DNA of 36,559 nt from Eubacterium sp. UBA3782. Its GTDB lineage: Bacteria; Bacillota; Clostridia; Lachnospirales; Lachnospiraceae. The notes under the pieces are model-generated. The model saw nothing but the letters and a program-made list of their open reading frames with translations. It made no database searches and was not told where the DNA came from. This document shows, piece after piece, positions 8,966 through 16,845 of the stretch; position 1 is the first letter of the stretch; the number at the start of each line of letters is the position of its first letter. Where the stretch lies: NCBI GenBank assembly GCA_002368795.1, contig DFFG01000062.1, positions 1 to 36,559 of the forward strand, given 5' to 3'. The position numbers and the translations under genes are program-made.

Positions 8966-8994
8966 TTGCCTGCAAACGTAAATAAGAGTATACT
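8966..8994 (+). promoter_or_regulatory. Promoter upstream of the NUDIX gene
   Basis: TTGCCT (8966-8971) and TATACT (8989-8994) are 17 bp apart. The -10 matches 5 of 6 and the -35 matches 4 of 6 bases. It would start transcription about 40 nt before the NUDIX start codon. Confidence 0.6.
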
Positions 8995-9043
8995 AATCAG
9001 TAAGAGTAACTATATCGAACAGGAATCGGAGGACAGGGAGGAA

Positions 9044-9496
9044 ATGCATGCAGTCAGTTGCGGAGGTCTGGTGATCTTCCGGGGAAAGATCCTTGTCCTG
9101 TATAAGAACTATAAAGGCAGATACGAAGGCTGGGTCCTGCCGAAGGGCACGGTAGAGCAGGGTGAGGATTATACCGAGACGGCGCTCCGCGAGGTGAAGG
9201 AAGAATCCGGTGTGAAAGCCTCCATCATGAAGTATATCGGCACCAGTGAGTATAATTTCAATGTTCCGGAGGGCGAGGTGCAGAAGGAAGTGCACTGGTA
9301 CCTGATGATGGCGTCGAATTATTACAGCAAGCCCCAGTGGGAAGAGTATTTTGTGGATTCCGGCTATTACAAGTACCATGAAGCATACCATCTGCTCAAA
9401 TTCACCAACGAACGGCAGATCCTGGAAAAGGGATACAATGAGTATCTTGAAATGAAGAAGGCAGGGCTATGGGTACCAAAAAAGCAAAATATCTGA
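9044..9496 (+). CDS. NUDIX hydrolase
   Basis: Hydrolyses a nucleoside-diphosphate-linked substrate that cannot be named from sequence. 150 aa. The Nudix box is a perfect match to G-x5-E-x7-REVxEExG(V), spanning G35 to V57 with the metal-binding REVKEESG core. The fold begins at HAVSCGGLVIF and is followed by a Tyr-rich C-terminal half (SNYYSKPQWEEYF). ATG at 9044 has two possible Shine-Dalgarno elements, GGAGG at 9028-9032 (11 nt away) and AGGGAGG at 9035-9041 (2 nt away). An upstream TTG would add 46 residues unrelated to the fold and would overlap the promoter, so it is rejected. The gene overlaps the next by 28 nt. A housecleaning or diadenosine polyphosphate role is possible but only a guess. 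Confidence 0.87.
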   Translation: MHAVSCGGLVIFRGKILVLYKNYKGRYEGWVLPKGTVEQGEDYTETALREVKEESGVKASIMKYIGTSEYNFNVPEGEVQKEVHWYLMMASNYYSKPQWEEYFVDSGYYKYHEAYHLLKFTNERQILEKGYNEYLEMKKAGLWVPKKQNI

Positions 9497-9795
9497 AAAA
9501 ACTTTATGTTGGTCCCATCGCAGCCACGCAGCGCAGGGAGATCGACCGTGCCGTCCGCAGAGGGACCTATATCCCCGGACTGTACCTGATCACCTATGCC
9601 GCAAACGGCTATGACCAGCTGGATATCATGCATGCCAGATACCTGCTGATAAAGAGGGTCAGGAAGGAGCTCCCGCTGATCGTCGGGATCGCCATTGGGC
9701 GTGATGAGGCATTTGGCCTTATAGAGCGCATCGCAGGCGACTGCTACCGGGCGACCGGGGCGATGGACTTTCGGGCATATCTTGGCGAAAGCTGA
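9469..9795 (+). CDS. Small basic protein of unknown function
   Basis: 108 aa, not recognised. It is basic at the N-terminus (MGTKKAKYLKKLYVGP), with a hydrophobic stretch GLYLITYAANGYDQLDIMHARYLLIKRV and a second one PLIVGIAIGRDEAFGLIERI, which look like alternating strands and helices of a compact soluble fold rather than membrane segments. There is no Cys pair or recognised catalytic motif. ATG at 9469 lies inside the NUDIX gene (28 nt overlap, other frame) with AAGG and AGGG elements upstream. The overlap and typical codon use make it a real, co-translated gene. A partner role with the NUDIX enzyme is possible but unsupported. Confidence 0.7.
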   Translation: MGTKKAKYLKKLYVGPIAATQRREIDRAVRRGTYIPGLYLITYAANGYDQLDIMHARYLLIKRVRKELPLIVGIAIGRDEAFGLIERIAGDCYRATGAMDFRAYLGES

Positions 9796-9861
9796 AACGG
9801 CCTGCGGCATGCGGGCAATGACGGAAACTGTTGAAGAGAGATTAGACGACGGAGAGAAAAG

Positions 9862-11010
9862 ATGCTGGCAGTATTGTTGAAGATCCTTGCAGTGATCGGC
9901 AAGATCCTGCTGTGGATCCTGGCCATCATCCTGATCCTGCTGCTGATCATCCTTTTGTGTCCCTTTGGCTATAAGGGAACCGTAAAGAAGGACGGCGGCG
10001 AGATACGCGCAGGAGGATCGGCCCACTGGCTCCTTCACATTATCCATGTGAAGGGCAGCTTTTCAAGGATCGGCGGCAGCAATCAGCTGGATTACGAGAT
10101 CTATCTGTTCGGGATCCCGCTCCTGAAGTTGCTGAAAAAGCTGAAAAACCGCGGCAAATCCGGCAGCGGGGAGGGCGATGCAGCACAAACAGCGCCGGAA
10201 GATGCGGTCCCTGCCCAGACCCAGAAGGCGGATGACAGTGCTGCCGGGCCGGATAACGGCCACCTTTTTGCAGAGTCGGACACCGATGAAGCGGCGCCGG
10301 CACAGAAGGCGGCAGAGCCGGAGGCGTCCGGCCGGGTGATCCGTACAGAAGCGCCGAAAAAGCCGACGGTGGAACCGGGAAGATGGAAATACAATCCCAC
10401 AGAGGAGACAAAGAAGAAGGCTGAAAACATCCAGATCGAGGTCGTTCCGGCCAATCGTCCGGGTCCCTTCCTTCAGGCGGCTGCCCGCTTTGGCGCGGCG
10501 GTGGGCAAGGTCAGAAAGATCTGCCAGAAGCTTGACCGGCTGTATTACAAGCTGGAGGACTGGCTGGACTATATCGATACGGTGACCTTCCAGAAGGCAA
10601 AGACCTGCATCATCAACAATCTGTTCTCGATCCTGCGGCAGATCCTTCCCAGAAGGATATCCGGCAGAATTGAATTTGGCACCGGAGATCCGGCATCCAC
10701 GGGTGAGGCGCTGGCCTTCCTTGGCGCGCTGTATGCGTTCCTTCCCGAGAAGCTGGCCGTGATTCCGGATTTTGATGAGGCAAAGGCCGACGCTGATGTG
10801 ACGTTCAAGGGTCATTTCATGATCGGCGGAATCCTTCTGCGGCTGATCTTCATCATCGTTAATCCGAATATCTGGACGCTAATCCGCGTCATAAAGAACA
10901 AGGATCCCCGGATCGTTACAAGACCGGAGACGCGAAAGCGGAAGAAGAAAAAAGCCGGTGCAGCCGGCAGCAAAAAACAGAAACAGAAACAAAAAGAAAA
11001 AGCCGCCTGA
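9862..11010 (+). CDS. DUF2953 membrane-anchored protein (YtfI-like)
   Basis: 382 aa. A strongly hydrophobic N-terminal segment (about 4-32, rich in Leu/Ile) is the membrane anchor. Next comes a small beta-rich part (GYKGTVKKDGGEIRAGGSAHW), an acidic Ala/Pro-rich linker (about 95-170) and the DUF2953 region with SGRIEFGTGDPASTGEALAFLGALY (about 267-295). The C-terminus is a run of Lys/Gln/Arg. In Bacillus the DUF2953 gene ytfI neighbours ytfJ (gerW), and the same pair is seen here, which supports a spore-related role. ATG at 9862 has GGAGAG 5 nt upstream. The biochemical function is unknown. Confidence 0.8.
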   Translation: MLAVLLKILAVIGKILLWILAIILILLLIILLCPFGYKGTVKKDGGEIRAGGSAHWLLHIIHVKGSFSRIGGSNQLDYEIYLFGIPLLKLLKKLKNRGKSGSGEGDAAQTAPEDAVPAQTQKADDSAAGPDNGHLFAESDTDEAAPAQKAAEPEASGRVIRTEAPKKPTVEPGRWKYNPTEETKKKAENIQIEVVPANRPGPFLQAAARFGAAVGKVRKICQKLDRLYYKLEDWLDYIDTVTFQKAKTCIINNLFSILRQILPRRISGRIEFGTGDPASTGEALAFLGALYAFLPEKLAVIPDFDEAKADADVTFKGHFMIGGILLRLIFIIVNPNIWTLIRVIKNKDPRIVTRPETRKRKKKKAGAAGSKKQKQKQKEKAA

Positions 11011-11032
11011 GTCGGGCTTGAGGAGGAGAAAA

Positions 11033-11443
11033 ATGGCAGAGAGCAAAGGAAAGAACGGATTTTCCGGCAATATGGATGCAATGTTCAAGGGTCTTGACCA
11101 GTTTCTGACGACCAAGACGGTCGTCGGACAGCCGGTAAATGTCGGTGACAAGATCATGATCCCTCTGGCCGATGTTTCCTTCGGCGTAGGCGCAGGCGCC
11201 TTCACCGGCAACACCAGAGACAATGCAGGCGGCGGCATGGGAGCAAAGATGAGCCCGGCAGCGATCCTGATGGTCTACCCGGACGGCAACACAAAGCTGG
11301 TCAGCTTAAAGAGCCAGGACGGCCTGGCAAAGCTGATCGATATGGCACCGGGCATCATCAGCAAGGTCAGAGAGCAGTTCGGCGGCGGAGCAGCAGTGCC
11401 GGACAACGACATCCCGGCGGAAGATATGCCGGAATTTGAATAA
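11033..11443 (+). CDS. gerW: GerW/YtfJ-family sporulation protein
   Basis: Conserved spore protein of the YtfJ/GerW family, needed in Bacillus for normal germination; here inferred by similarity. 136 aa, normal length. It shows the family core VVGQPVNVGDKIMIPLADVSFGVGAG, a Gly-rich stretch (GNTRDNAGGGMGAKMSPAAILM) and an acidic C-terminus. ATG at 11033 has AGGAGGAG 4-5 nt upstream; an in-frame extension to 10958 would run through the Lys-rich end of the DUF2953 gene and is rejected. Its presence suggests a spore-forming organism, or one descended from spore formers. Confidence 0.9.
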   Translation: MAESKGKNGFSGNMDAMFKGLDQFLTTKTVVGQPVNVGDKIMIPLADVSFGVGAGAFTGNTRDNAGGGMGAKMSPAAILMVYPDGNTKLVSLKSQDGLAKLIDMAPGIISKVREQFGGGAAVPDNDIPAEDMPEFE

Positions 11444-11462
11444 AAATAATTTTTATTTGGAC

Positions 11463-11491
11463 TTGCATTTGCAAAACGGTTCTGCTACAAT
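11463..11491 (+). promoter_or_regulatory. Extended -10 promoter for rpmB
   Basis: TGC-TACAAT (-10 at 11486-11491, one mismatch, with an upstream TG) lies 17 bp after a weak TTGCAT (11463-11468). It is followed by an about 60-nt leader and a very strong Shine-Dalgarno, as expected for a ribosomal protein gene. Confidence 0.6.
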
Positions 11492-11551
11492 ATCATGGTG
11501 TCGTGAACCGCTGATCATGCGGGTTCAAGTATGATTTAAGGAGGTGTAATC

Positions 11552-11737
11552 GTGGCTAAGTGTGCTATTTGCGAAAAGGCTGTTTACTTTGGCAATAATG
11601 TCAGCCATTCCCATAGAAGATCCAACAGAATGTGGAAAGCGAACGTCAAGGCTGTTCGCGTCAAGACCGAGGGTGGCAGCAAGAAGATGTACGTTTGTAC
11701 AGGATGCCTGAGAAGCGGCAAAGTAGAGCGTGCTTAA
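11552..11737 (+). CDS. rpmB: 50S ribosomal protein L28
   Basis: Ribosomal large-subunit protein, 61 aa. It has the expected MAKCAICEKAVYFGNNVSHSHRRSNR start. Two Cys pairs, CAIC and CTGC, mark the zinc-ribbon (C+) form of L28. GTG at 11552 is the start, behind AAGGAGGTG, and gives the family N-terminus. It is monocistronic, with its own promoter and a strong terminator. The order rpmB - Asp23 protein - fakA - recG is the same as in Bacillus and other Firmicutes, which supports all four calls. Confidence 0.97.
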   Translation: MAKCAICEKAVYFGNNVSHSHRRSNRMWKANVKAVRVKTEGGSKKMYVCTGCLRSGKVERA

Positions 11738-11768
11738 GATACGCTTCCGGATATCAGAGGATTTAGGG

Positions 11769-11802
11769 GGGAATTCCGACAGGTTCGGGATTCCCTTTTT
11801 TT
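11769..11802 (+). terminator. Intrinsic terminator of rpmB
   Basis: An 11-bp stem, GGGAATTCCGA (11769-11779) with TCGGGATTCCC (11785-11795), one G-U pair and a 5-nt loop, is followed directly by seven T. This is a canonical Rho-independent terminator. Confidence 0.93.
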
Positions 11803-11817
11803 CTGCCGTGCAAAGCG

Positions 11818-11846
11818 TTTGCTTTTTAATAGAAATTTGTTATACT
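11818..11846 (+). promoter_or_regulatory. Extended -10 promoter for the Asp23 gene - fakA unit
   Basis: TGT-TATACT (-10 at 11841-11846) has an upstream TG. A weak TTTGCT/TTGCTT near 11818-11824 is at 16-17 bp. It lies after the rpmB terminator and 60 bp before the Asp23/Gls24 start codon. Confidence 0.55.
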
Positions 11847-11906
11847 TAAATGTGCTGGATTCTGAAAGAATGTATGCGCATATACCAGACAGGAAAGGAG
11901 TACACG

Positions 11907-12263
11907 ATGAAGGGACGAATCAATTCTGAACTTGGTGAAGTGGTCATCAATCCCGACGTTATTGCTACATACGCCGGAAGCGTTGCTGTGGAATGCTTCG
12001 GTATTGTCGGTATGGCGGCAGTAAATATGAAGGACGGGCTGGTCCGCCTTCTGAAGAAGGACAGCCTGAAGCATGGCATAAATGTATCGATAAACGACAA
12101 TAAGATATCGGTGGATTTCCACGTTATCGTTGCCTACGGGGTGAGCATTGCCACCGTGGCACAGAACCTGATCGACAGTGAGAAATATCAGCTTGAGGAA
12201 TTTACGGGGATGAAGGTCGAACGGGTCCGCGTTTTAATTGAGGGCGTTCGCGTTATTGACTGA
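11907..12263 (+). CDS. Asp23/Gls24 family protein (YloU-like)
   Basis: 118 aa. Asp23/Gls24 proteins are small cytoplasmic or membrane-associated proteins linked to cell-envelope stress in Gram-positives. The family core is visible: GRINSELGEVVINPDVIATYAGSVAVECFGIVGMA, then VSINDNKISVDFHVIVAYGVSI and an amphipathic C-terminal helix ending VRVLIEGVRVI. ATG at 11907 has GGAAAGGAG 6 nt upstream and a normal N-terminus. fakA starts 19 bp after its stop. The YloU-YloV pairing is conserved in Firmicutes and suggests a link to fatty-acid kinase or envelope homeostasis, though the mechanism is not established. Confidence 0.9.
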   Translation: MKGRINSELGEVVINPDVIATYAGSVAVECFGIVGMAAVNMKDGLVRLLKKDSLKHGINVSINDNKISVDFHVIVAYGVSIATVAQNLIDSEKYQLEEFTGMKVERVRVLIEGVRVID

Positions 12264-12282
12264 GCACAGGAGGAAAACAGTT

Positions 12283-13938
12283 GTGGCTGTAACAACGATC
12301 GATGCTGAGCTGCTTGCCCGTATGTTTCTGGCAGGCGCACAGAATCTTGAAGCAAATAAGGAACTGATCAACGAACTGAATGTCTTTCCCGTTCCGGACG
12401 GAGATACCGGAACGAACATGGGCATGACGATCATGTCGGCGGTGGGCGAGATCCGCGGCCTGCAGCAGATCAATATGAAGGATCTGGCAAAGGCCATTTC
12501 CTCCGGCTCCCTTCGCGGCGCCAGAGGAAATTCCGGTGTTATTCTCTCCCAGCTGTTCCGCGGTTTCACAAAGACCGTCAAGGGCGCTGACCAGATCGAT
12601 ACGGCAATGATCGCAGACGGCTTTGAAAAAGCGGTGGAGACCGCCTACAAGGCCGTGATCAAGCCCAAGGAGGGCACGATCCTTACCGTGGCAAAGGGGA
12701 TGTCTGAGATCGCCCGGAAGCTGCAGGATGCCCAGCTGCCCCTTGAGGAGTATGCAAAAGCGATCATCGAATACGGCAATCAGACGCTGGACCGCACACC
12801 GGAGATGCTTCCGGTGCTCAAGGAAGCCGGTGTCGTGGACTCCGGCGGCAAGGGCCTGATGTGTTTCATGGAAGGGGCCTATGATGTCCTGATCGGCAAG
12901 GAAGTGGATCTTTCCTTTGGTGAAGAAAAGAAAGAGGTACAGGCAGAGCCCGAGGTGGAGGAGATCCGCTTTGGCTACTGCATGGATCTTACGATCAACG
13001 GCGAGCGTCCGGTTCCCGGCGCACAGGTCGAGGATTATCACAATTTCCTGACGAATATCGGTGAATCTGTGGTCCTTGTTCCGGAAGGCTGCGCGGTGCG
13101 TGTCCATGTCCACACCAACGATCCGGGACTGGTGCTGACCAGAGCCCTGACTATGGGCCAGCTGACCGGTGTTGCCATCAGCAACATGCATCTGGAGCAT
13201 CAGGAGAAGCAGCCGGGCGAGGCCAGAGAGGCTGCCCTGCAGATGGCAAAGGAAGCCGCAAAGAAGGCCAATCCCATGAAGCCCTGCGGGTTTGTGGCGG
13301 TCGCGGCCGGAGAGGGCTTTGCGGAGATCTTCCGCGAGCTGGGCGCAGACTGCGTCATTGAAGGCGGACAGACCATGAATCCCAGCACGGAGGATGTGCT
13401 CAACGCCATCGACCAGGTCAATGCGGAGAATGTCTTCCTCTATCCGAACAACAAGAACATCATCATGGCTGCCAATCAGGCGAAGGAGCTGGTGCGGGAG
13501 AAAAACGTGATCGTGATCCCGACAAAGACGGTTCCGCAGGGTATTTCCGCTCTGCTGGCCTTTGAGCCGAACAAGTCTGTCGAGCAGAATGCAGAGGATA
13601 TGAACGAGATCATCAGCCTTGTCAGGACTGCCGAGATCACCTACGCGATCCGGGATACCAAGATCGGCAAGGATGAGATCCATCAGGGCGACATTATGGC
13701 CGTCGGCGACGACGGGATCCTGGCTGTCGGAAAGGAGATCCTGGATACTGCCGTGGAGGCAGCCGACCGGATGGCCTTTGAGGATGCGGCTCTGATCAGC
13801 ATCTACTTTGGAAAGGATTATTCCGAGGAAAATGCCAACAGGATCGCCCAGGAGATCCGCAGCAGGCATCCGGACCTGGATGTAGAGGTAAACAACGGCG
13901 GTCAGCCGGTGTACTACTGCATCATTTCCGCAGAATAA
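12283..13938 (+). CDS. fakA: Fatty acid kinase subunit FakA (YloV, DAK2 domain)
   Basis: Phosphorylates exogenous fatty acids held by a FakB (DegV-family) carrier, so that they can enter phospholipid synthesis. 551 aa, as in B. subtilis YloV. The N-terminal DhaL/DAK2 domain has the metal/ATP motif DGDTGTNM (39-46) and SLRGARGNSGVILSQLFRG. The middle domain holds VDSGGKGLMCFMEG; the C-terminal FakB-binding part has HVHTNDPG and NNKNIIMAANQA. The start is GTG at 12283 with AGGAGGA 8 nt upstream. No fakB is in the window. It forms a unit with the Asp23 gene and ends in a strong nested terminator before recG. Confidence 0.93.
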   Translation: MAVTTIDAELLARMFLAGAQNLEANKELINELNVFPVPDGDTGTNMGMTIMSAVGEIRGLQQINMKDLAKAISSGSLRGARGNSGVILSQLFRGFTKTVKGADQIDTAMIADGFEKAVETAYKAVIKPKEGTILTVAKGMSEIARKLQDAQLPLEEYAKAIIEYGNQTLDRTPEMLPVLKEAGVVDSGGKGLMCFMEGAYDVLIGKEVDLSFGEEKKEVQAEPEVEEIRFGYCMDLTINGERPVPGAQVEDYHNFLTNIGESVVLVPEGCAVRVHVHTNDPGLVLTRALTMGQLTGVAISNMHLEHQEKQPGEAREAALQMAKEAAKKANPMKPCGFVAVAAGEGFAEIFRELGADCVIEGGQTMNPSTEDVLNAIDQVNAENVFLYPNNKNIIMAANQAKELVREKNVIVIPTKTVPQGISALLAFEPNKSVEQNAEDMNEIISLVRTAEITYAIRDTKIGKDEIHQGDIMAVGDDGILAVGKEILDTAVEAADRMAFEDAALISIYFGKDYSEENANRIAQEIRSRHPDLDVEVNNGGQPVYYCIISAE

Positions 13939-13945
13939 AAATGAG

Positions 13946-14009
13946 GGCTGCCAAGCTGTGTATATCGTGCCGGGACTGCACGATATCGCCGGCTTAAGCA
14001 GCCTTTTTT
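13946..14009 (+). terminator. Three-tier hairpin terminator after fakA
   Basis: GGCTGC (13946-13951) pairs with GCAGCC (13998-14003), inside it AAGC pairs with GCTT, and the tip is a perfect 9-bp stem ATATCGTGC/GCACGATAT (13962-13970, 13978-13986) with a 7-nt loop. Six T follow (14004-14009). It is longer and more elaborate than a standard terminator. Confidence 0.88.
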
Positions 14010-14068
14010 GTGCAGCAAGGAGCAAGGATACATCATCAGAGAATGAGGATGATCAGGTGAGCAAAACG

Positions 14069-16126
14069 ATGAACGATGCTTCACTGAGGACCCTGAAGGG
14101 GATCGGTGAAAAAACAGAAAAACTGTTTTGGAAGGCCGGCATACAGACGGTCGGGGATCTGGTCCGCTATTTCCCGCGGGAGTACGATTCCTTTGCACCT
14201 GCCGTGGCGGCGGGACGTGTGATCCCCGGTGTCCGGAATGCGGTCCGTGGCAGGATCACAAAGCGGCCGGTGGTAAAGACCTTCGGACGCAATTCCATCA
14301 CCATGGTGCAGCTTTCGGATGAGACCGGCTCCCTCCAGGTCAACTGGTTTCATATGCCCTTTCTCCGGAATACGCTGAAGATCGGGCAGGACTACGTCTT
14401 CCGGGGACTGGTGACAGAAAAGGGCGGCCGCAGGATCATGGCGCATCCGGAGCTGTATGATCCCGAGGCTTACGATAAGCTGACCGGGCAGATGCTTCCC
14501 ATCTATCCTTTGGCGGCATCCCTGACCAACAACATGGTGCGGAAGGCTGCGGCTCAGGCACTGGAGGTCCGAAGCCCCGAGATGGAGGTGCTGCCGGACG
14601 ATATACGGTCTGCCCTTGGGCTGTGCGAGATCAATTATGCGCTGGAGCAGATCCATTATCCGGAAAGTCAGGAGAGCCTGCTTTTGGCCAGAAACCGTCT
14701 GGCCTTTGATGAATTTTTCTTTTTCCTTCTTGGCGTTGCCATGCTGCGGGAGCAGAACGAACGCACGGAGAATCATTTTCCCATGCGGACGGTGTGGAAG
14801 ACCGAGGATGTCATCGAATCGCTTCCCTATGAACTGACGCCGGCACAGCAAAGCGTCTGGGGCGAGATGGAAAAGGATCTGGCCTCCGGGACGCTGATGA
14901 ACCGGCTGGTCCAGGGAGATGTGGGCAGCGGAAAGACAATCCTTGCCTTTCTGGCAATGGTGCAGGCCTATGAAAACGGATACCAGAGCGCGCTGATGGC
15001 GCCCACCGAGGTGCTGGCTGCCCAGCATTTTGAAGCGCTGCGAAAGCTTCTGGAGCAAAACCAGATCAAAGATGCCCATCCGGTGCTCCTTCGGGGCAGC
15101 ATGACGGCCAAAGAAAAGCGGATAGCCGCCGAAAAAATTGCATCCGGAGAGGCGAGGATGATCATCGGCACCCATGCCCTGATCCAGGAATCGGTCAGCT
15201 ATGAGAATCTTGCCCTGGTCATCACGGATGAGCAGCACCGGTTTGGCGTGCGGCAGAGGGAGGCTCTTTCGAAAAAGGGATGGCCGCCGAACGTTCTGGT
15301 CATGAGCGCGACGCCGATCCCGCGGACACTGGCCATGATCCTGTATGGCGACCTGGACATTTCGATCCTGAACGATATGCCGGCACACCGGCTGCCCATC
15401 AAAAACTGCGTGGTAGGTCCGGCTTACCGGGAGACGGCCTACCGGTTTATGGAGAAACAGGCCCAGGAAGGGCATCAGACCTACATCATCTGTCCCATGG
15501 TCGAACCAAATGAAGAGCTCTCCTGCGAGAACGTGACCGAGTATACAGAGAAGATGAAGAAGCGTTTCCCCGATCTTACGGTAGCCATGCTTCACGGGCA
15601 GATGAAGGGGGCAGAGAAGCAGAGGGTCATGGAGGCGTTTGCCGCCGGGCAGATCCAGATCCTGGTCTCGACGACGGTCGTGGAGGTAGGCGTCAATGTG
15701 CCAAATGCCACGGTGATGATGATCGAAAACGCCGAGCGGTTTGGCCTTGCCCAGCTGCACCAGCTGCGGGGCCGGGTCGGCAGGGGCAGCGCACAGTCCT
15801 ACTGCATCTTCCTGCAGGGAGACGGAAACGAGGAGACCTCAAAGCGGCTGGAGATCCTGAATCATTCCAACGATGGCTTTTATATCGCAGAGGAGGACCT
15901 GCGGCTTAGGGGCCCCGGAGACCTGTTTGGCGTGCGCCAGAGCGGCATCGCAGCCTTCCAGATCGCCGATATCTACCGGGATGCGGGCATTCTGAAAGCG
16001 GCATCCGTGGCGGTAAAAGACCTGCTGGCCATGGATCCGGAGCTGACGCTTCCACAGCATTTTGCTGTAAAAGAAGCCCTGGAAAAGTTTATGCAAAGAC
16101 AAAATGACGAAGATGTCCGGCTGTAA
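14069..16126 (+). CDS. recG: ATP-dependent DNA helicase RecG
   Basis: Double-stranded DNA translocase that reverses stalled replication forks and remodels recombination intermediates. 685 aa, normal. The wedge domain with an OB fold occupies about 55-150 (VRGRITKRPVV, VQLSDETGSLQVNWF). Helicase motifs follow: Walker A GDVGSGKT (283-290), APTEVLA, DEQH (387-390), SATPIPRT (413-420), then VSTTVVEVGVNVPNA and QLRGRVGRG, and a C-terminal TRG-like region. ATG at 14069 has AGGTGAG 7 nt upstream; GTG at 14057 with GAGG 8 nt upstream is an alternative that adds four residues. Its transcription is separated from fakA by the terminator, so it may need a promoter in the 13990-14060 gap; I could not see a good one. 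Confidence 0.96.
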   Translation: MNDASLRTLKGIGEKTEKLFWKAGIQTVGDLVRYFPREYDSFAPAVAAGRVIPGVRNAVRGRITKRPVVKTFGRNSITMVQLSDETGSLQVNWFHMPFLRNTLKIGQDYVFRGLVTEKGGRRIMAHPELYDPEAYDKLTGQMLPIYPLAASLTNNMVRKAAAQALEVRSPEMEVLPDDIRSALGLCEINYALEQIHYPESQESLLLARNRLAFDEFFFFLLGVAMLREQNERTENHFPMRTVWKTEDVIESLPYELTPAQQSVWGEMEKDLASGTLMNRLVQGDVGSGKTILAFLAMVQAYENGYQSALMAPTEVLAAQHFEALRKLLEQNQIKDAHPVLLRGSMTAKEKRIAAEKIASGEARMIIGTHALIQESVSYENLALVITDEQHRFGVRQREALSKKGWPPNVLVMSATPIPRTLAMILYGDLDISILNDMPAHRLPIKNCVVGPAYRETAYRFMEKQAQEGHQTYIICPMVEPNEELSCENVTEYTEKMKKRFPDLTVAMLHGQMKGAEKQRVMEAFAAGQIQILVSTTVVEVGVNVPNATVMMIENAERFGLAQLHQLRGRVGRGSAQSYCIFLQGDGNEETSKRLEILNHSNDGFYIAEEDLRLRGPGDLFGVRQSGIAAFQIADIYRDAGILKAASVAVKDLLAMDPELTLPQHFAVKEALEKFMQRQNDEDVRL

Positions 16127-16167
16127 AGCAAAAAGAAGTTGAAAACTGCCGAATTTTCACAACCCAC

Positions 16168-16196
16168 TTGAAAATGTGCACAAAAAAGCATAATAT
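16168..16196 (+). promoter_or_regulatory. Probable promoter for the DUF6465 gene
   Basis: TTGAAA (16168-16173) and TAATAT (16191-16196) are 17 bp apart in an AT-rich stretch that stands out from the GC-rich surroundings. It is about 80 bp before the start codon. Confidence 0.5.
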
Positions 16197-16275
16197 CATT
16201 TATCGTAAATAGACAAAAACTTCATTTGCATGAACAATTGGCTGTTCGATTTTTCACTCGTGGGAGGAAATGATT

Positions 16276-16746
16276 ATGGCAGTAAAAAAGAAAACACCTG
16301 CTGCAGTTGAAGCGGAGAATAAAGTAACCGAGGCAGCAGAGGCAGCAGCAGCTACCGCAAAAGAGACCGTAGAGAAGGTTGAGAAGGCCGCAAAGGAGAC
16401 TGTCCGCAAGACAGCTGCAAAGAAGGCTGCAGCACCCAAGAAGGCTGAGACCACCAAGAAGGCAGCTGAGGCTGTCAAGGAGACCGTAGAGAAGGTTGAG
16501 AAGGCTGCAAAGGAGACTGTCCGCAAGGCTGCTCCGAAGAAAGTCGCAAAGAAGACCGTGATCCTGCAGTATGCCGGCAAGGAGGTCGTATACGAGAACC
16601 TTCTGAAGAAGGTCGATGAGATCTGGGCCGAAAAGGGCAAAGATGCCGCAGCTATGAAGGATGTGCGCGTCTATGTAAAGCCCGAGGAGAACATGGCTTA
16701 CTATGTTGTTAACGACGGCGAGGAGATCGGCAGCTTCGCCATCTGA
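16276..16746 (+). CDS. DUF6465 protein with histone H1-like Lys/Ala-rich N-terminus
   Basis: 156 aa. Residues 1-95 are almost only Ala, Lys, Glu, Thr and Val in a helical pattern, with an 18-residue block (AKETVEKVEKAAKETVRK) repeated almost exactly. The last 60 residues form a compact domain: KTVILQYAGKEVVYENLLKKVDEIW and VRVYVKPEENMAYYVVNDGEEIGSFAI. This C-terminal domain is what I associate with DUF6465 of Lachnospiraceae. The N-terminus resembles bacterial H1-like or phasin-like proteins, so DNA binding is plausible but not shown. ATG at 16276 has GGGAGG 8 nt upstream; ATG at 16270 would be only 2 nt from it. Codon use is strongly biased (GCA/GCT, AAG, GAG), suggesting high expression. 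It stands alone between a promoter and a terminator. Confidence 0.75.
   Translation: MAVKKKTPAAVEAENKVTEAAEAAAATAKETVEKVEKAAKETVRKTAAKKAAAPKKAETTKKAAEAVKETVEKVEKAAKETVRKAAPKKVAKKTVILQYAGKEVVYENLLKKVDEIWAEKGKDAAAMKDVRVYVKPEENMAYYVVNDGEEIGSFAI
16363..16527 (+). repeat. 48-bp direct repeat within the DUF6465 gene
   Basis: 16363-16410 and 16480-16527 are identical except for one synonymous change (GCC to GCT), 117 bp apart. The repeat encodes the ETVEKVEKAAKETVRK block. Near identity including synonymous sites indicates a recent duplication or ongoing gene conversion. Confidence 0.9.
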
Positions 16747-16779
16747 GCCTGAAGAACCGTCCGGAATCATGCGGACGGG

Positions 16780-16827
16780 AAAAAAGACCCCTGCTCCTTC
16801 TGTGGAAGGAGGAAGGGGTCTTTTTTT
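16780..16827 (+). terminator. Bidirectional intrinsic terminator after the DUF6465 gene
   Basis: GACCCC (16786-16791) pairs with GGGGTC (16815-16820) and CTCCTTC (16794-16800) with GAAGGAG (16805-16811). An A run precedes and seven T follow, so it can work on both strands. Confidence 0.92.
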
Positions 16828-16845
16828 GCGCCGGGCAGAAATATA

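Noticed and set aside
12253..14025. 590-codon open frame on the minus strand opposite fakA
   Set aside because: It is the antisense shadow of fakA, produced by the codon bias of a GC-rich gene; it has no ribosome binding site and no recognisable domain.
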